DNA from: Myxococcales bacterium
Lineage (GTDB): Bacteria > Myxococcota_A > Polyangia > Nannocystales > Nannocystaceae
Length of the DNA stretch: 43,827 nt
NCBI GenBank assembly: GCA_020633315.1
Contig: JACKDV010000034.1
Coordinates: 1-43,827, forward strand
Direction of reading: 5' to 3'
In this document: positions 43,225 through 43,827 of the stretch, piece after piece
Layout of the letters: every line of letters starts with the position of its first letter
How positions within the stretch are numbered: the first letter of the stretch is position 1
Program-made: the position numbers and the translations under genes
The notes under the pieces: model-generated
Database searches by the model: none
Told to the model about the DNA's origin: nothing
The model's input: only the letters and a program-made list of their open reading frames with translations

Positions 43225-43253
43225 AAGCTAGCATCGGGGGTATGGAGGGTCAA
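43225..43253 (-). promoter_or_regulatory. Candidate lon promoter
   Basis: On the minus strand TTGACC (43253-43248) and TAGCTT (43230-43225) are 17 bases apart, with TGC directly before TAGCTT (extended -10). Expected start near 43218, leaving a leader of about 37 bases. The -35 sits in the inverted repeat GGAGG-N6-CCTCC at 43244-43259. Confidence 0.5.
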
Positions 43254-43330
43254 ACCTCCCCGGTCTCAGTGGCCGTCTGAAACCACCGAGATCTCCAGGG
43301 GTTGCGGGTCGAGTCCTCCAACCCCCACCA
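43236..43330. repeat. Long imperfect palindrome upstream of lon
   Basis: GGGGGTATGGAGG at the left and CCTCCAACCCCC at the right are inverted copies, as are inner blocks ACC/GGGT, CCCC/GGGG, GGTCTC/GAGATC and GTGG/CCAC, around the loop CCGTCTGAAA. The segment ends in CACCA, and three sub-hairpins can form. It overlaps the candidate lon -35. Whether it is a REP-like element, a regulatory RNA or a tRNA-like relic is open. Confidence 0.45.
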
Positions 43331-43442
43331 AGCGAGCGGGCACACGCCATGCTCCCCTAGTCGATCGGCTAGGTAGGTCGGGGTGGGATCCGTGGTGCAT
43401 CTGCCATGGGCCGGTCCGGCGGCCCGCAGCACCGCGCAGCAA

Positions 43443-43805
43443 TCAGGCCGCCGGCACGTCGCCGTCGAGCAGCCCCGGACCCACGTACCATCGCCACAAA
43501 CGGGCCACGGCCACGCCGGCCAGCACCATCCACGGCAGCGCGGCGAAGCCGGAGAGCGAGGCCGCGAGCACGAGCAGCTCGATGAGCGGCGCGCCCTCGA
43601 CCCAGCGGGGCAAGGTCACGCTGAGACGCTCGGCCAGCGTGGCCGGCTCGGGCACCGCGAACACGTCGGAGGGGCGATCTCGCAGGATCAGTCGCGCCTG
43701 CACCAGCGAGAGCAGCGCCGCCGCCCCACCCGCCGCGAGCAGCACCACCGCGGCCACGGTCGAGCGGTGGGTCTGAGCCACCAGCACATAGGTGAGCGCC
43801 ACCAT
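43443..43805 (-). CDS. Membrane protein of unknown function, probably truncated at the window end
   Basis: 120 residues with three or four hydrophobic stretches (TVAAVVLLAAGGAAALLSLV, IELLVLAASLSGFAALPWMV, LAGVAVARLWRWY) and a polar loop with DRPSDVFAVPEPATLAERLS. No family recognised. An ATG at 43805 abuts a run of 12 T (43805-43816), beyond which only 11 bases remain; an in-frame stop precedes the ATG only if the run is real. The gene may therefore be the 3' part of a longer gene running off the window. Confidence 0.55.
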   Translation of the reverse strand: MVALTYVLVAQTHRSTVAAVVLLAAGGAAALLSLVQARLILRDRPSDVFAVPEPATLAERLSVTLPRWVEGAPLIELLVLAASLSGFAALPWMVLAGVAVARLWRWYVGPGLLDGDVPAA

Positions 43806-43827
43806 TTTTTTTTTTTATGATACCGCA

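Noticed and set aside
43236..43330. A tRNA gene, perhaps selenocysteine (TCA in GGAGG-GTCAAA-CCTCC, length 95, CCA end)
   Set aside because: The order of arms is wrong: no D arm, a 6-base anticodon-like loop and a T-loop one base short. Better described as an imperfect palindrome.

Overview
The window is one very GC-rich stretch (by eye about 70 %) with the gene style of a myxobacterium-like organism (Myxococcota): many lipoproteins with lipoboxes, a TonB-dependent receptor carrying its own TonB C-terminal-type domain, an AgmX/PglI-domain giant protein, paired ArsA-like ATPases, a WGR-domain protein and many lineage-restricted proteins. The lineage is inferred from gene content; there is no rRNA or other marker gene here. 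High GC opens long antisense frames everywhere, so genes were chosen by recognisable protein features, signal peptides, start signals and non-overlap.

Layout, left to right. 1-7.9 kb: a truncated lipoprotein gene, a cyclophilin lipoprotein, a CPA1 sodium/proton antiporter, and a compact TetR regulator - membrane fusion protein - RND pump operon read leftward with ATGA overlaps and a good sigma-70-like promoter. 7.9-14 kb: a small membrane-anchored protein, a coiled-coil conserved hypothetical, the TonB-dependent receptor with a downstream lipoprotein, and a small tail-anchored protein. 14-19.6 kb: an extended SDR epimerase/dehydratase, a two-part protein with a Cys-rich zinc-finger-like N terminus and a histone-fold C terminus, a POT-like transporter, a Pro/Glu-rich outer-membrane protein and a glutathione S-transferase-like protein. 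19.6-26.8 kb: a VWA-domain lipoprotein with a multi-membrane-pass partner gene, a small HTH/zinc-ribbon regulator, an M28 peptidase lipoprotein, a lipoprotein with two Spy/CpxP-like halves, and an APH-fold kinase whose 3' end runs into an insertion sequence.

26.5-28.0 kb is a decayed IS110-family element (many frameshifts, catalytic Glu lost). 28-29.7 kb holds a divergent pair: a WGR / Lys-Thr-Ala linker / SUKH-like protein, and a secreted protein made of six Cys-rich repeats. 29.7-37.2 kb holds the 1723-residue AgmX-domain membrane protein and the two-gene ArsA operon. 37.4-39.4 kb holds two tandem paralogues of unknown function. 39.4-40.7 kb holds an XRE-cupin regulator, divergent (with a perfect inverted repeat between) from an SDR gene that has lost its catalytic centre. 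40.7-43.2 kb is lon, preceded by a ~95-bp imperfect palindrome. The window ends in a membrane-protein fragment and a run of 12 T.

Most notable observations: the zinc-finger + histone-fold protein (15188-15778); the six-repeat Cys-rich secreted protein (29094-29726); and a recurring TGCTAnnnT/TAnnnT signal 6-10 nt before many start codons that lack a Shine-Dalgarno, which suggests that leaderless mRNAs are common here. No CRISPR array, rRNA or convincing tRNA was seen. Outside the IS remnant no gene-free stretch exceeds 300 bases; the longest are 27778-28006, 37157-37425 and 43182-43442.
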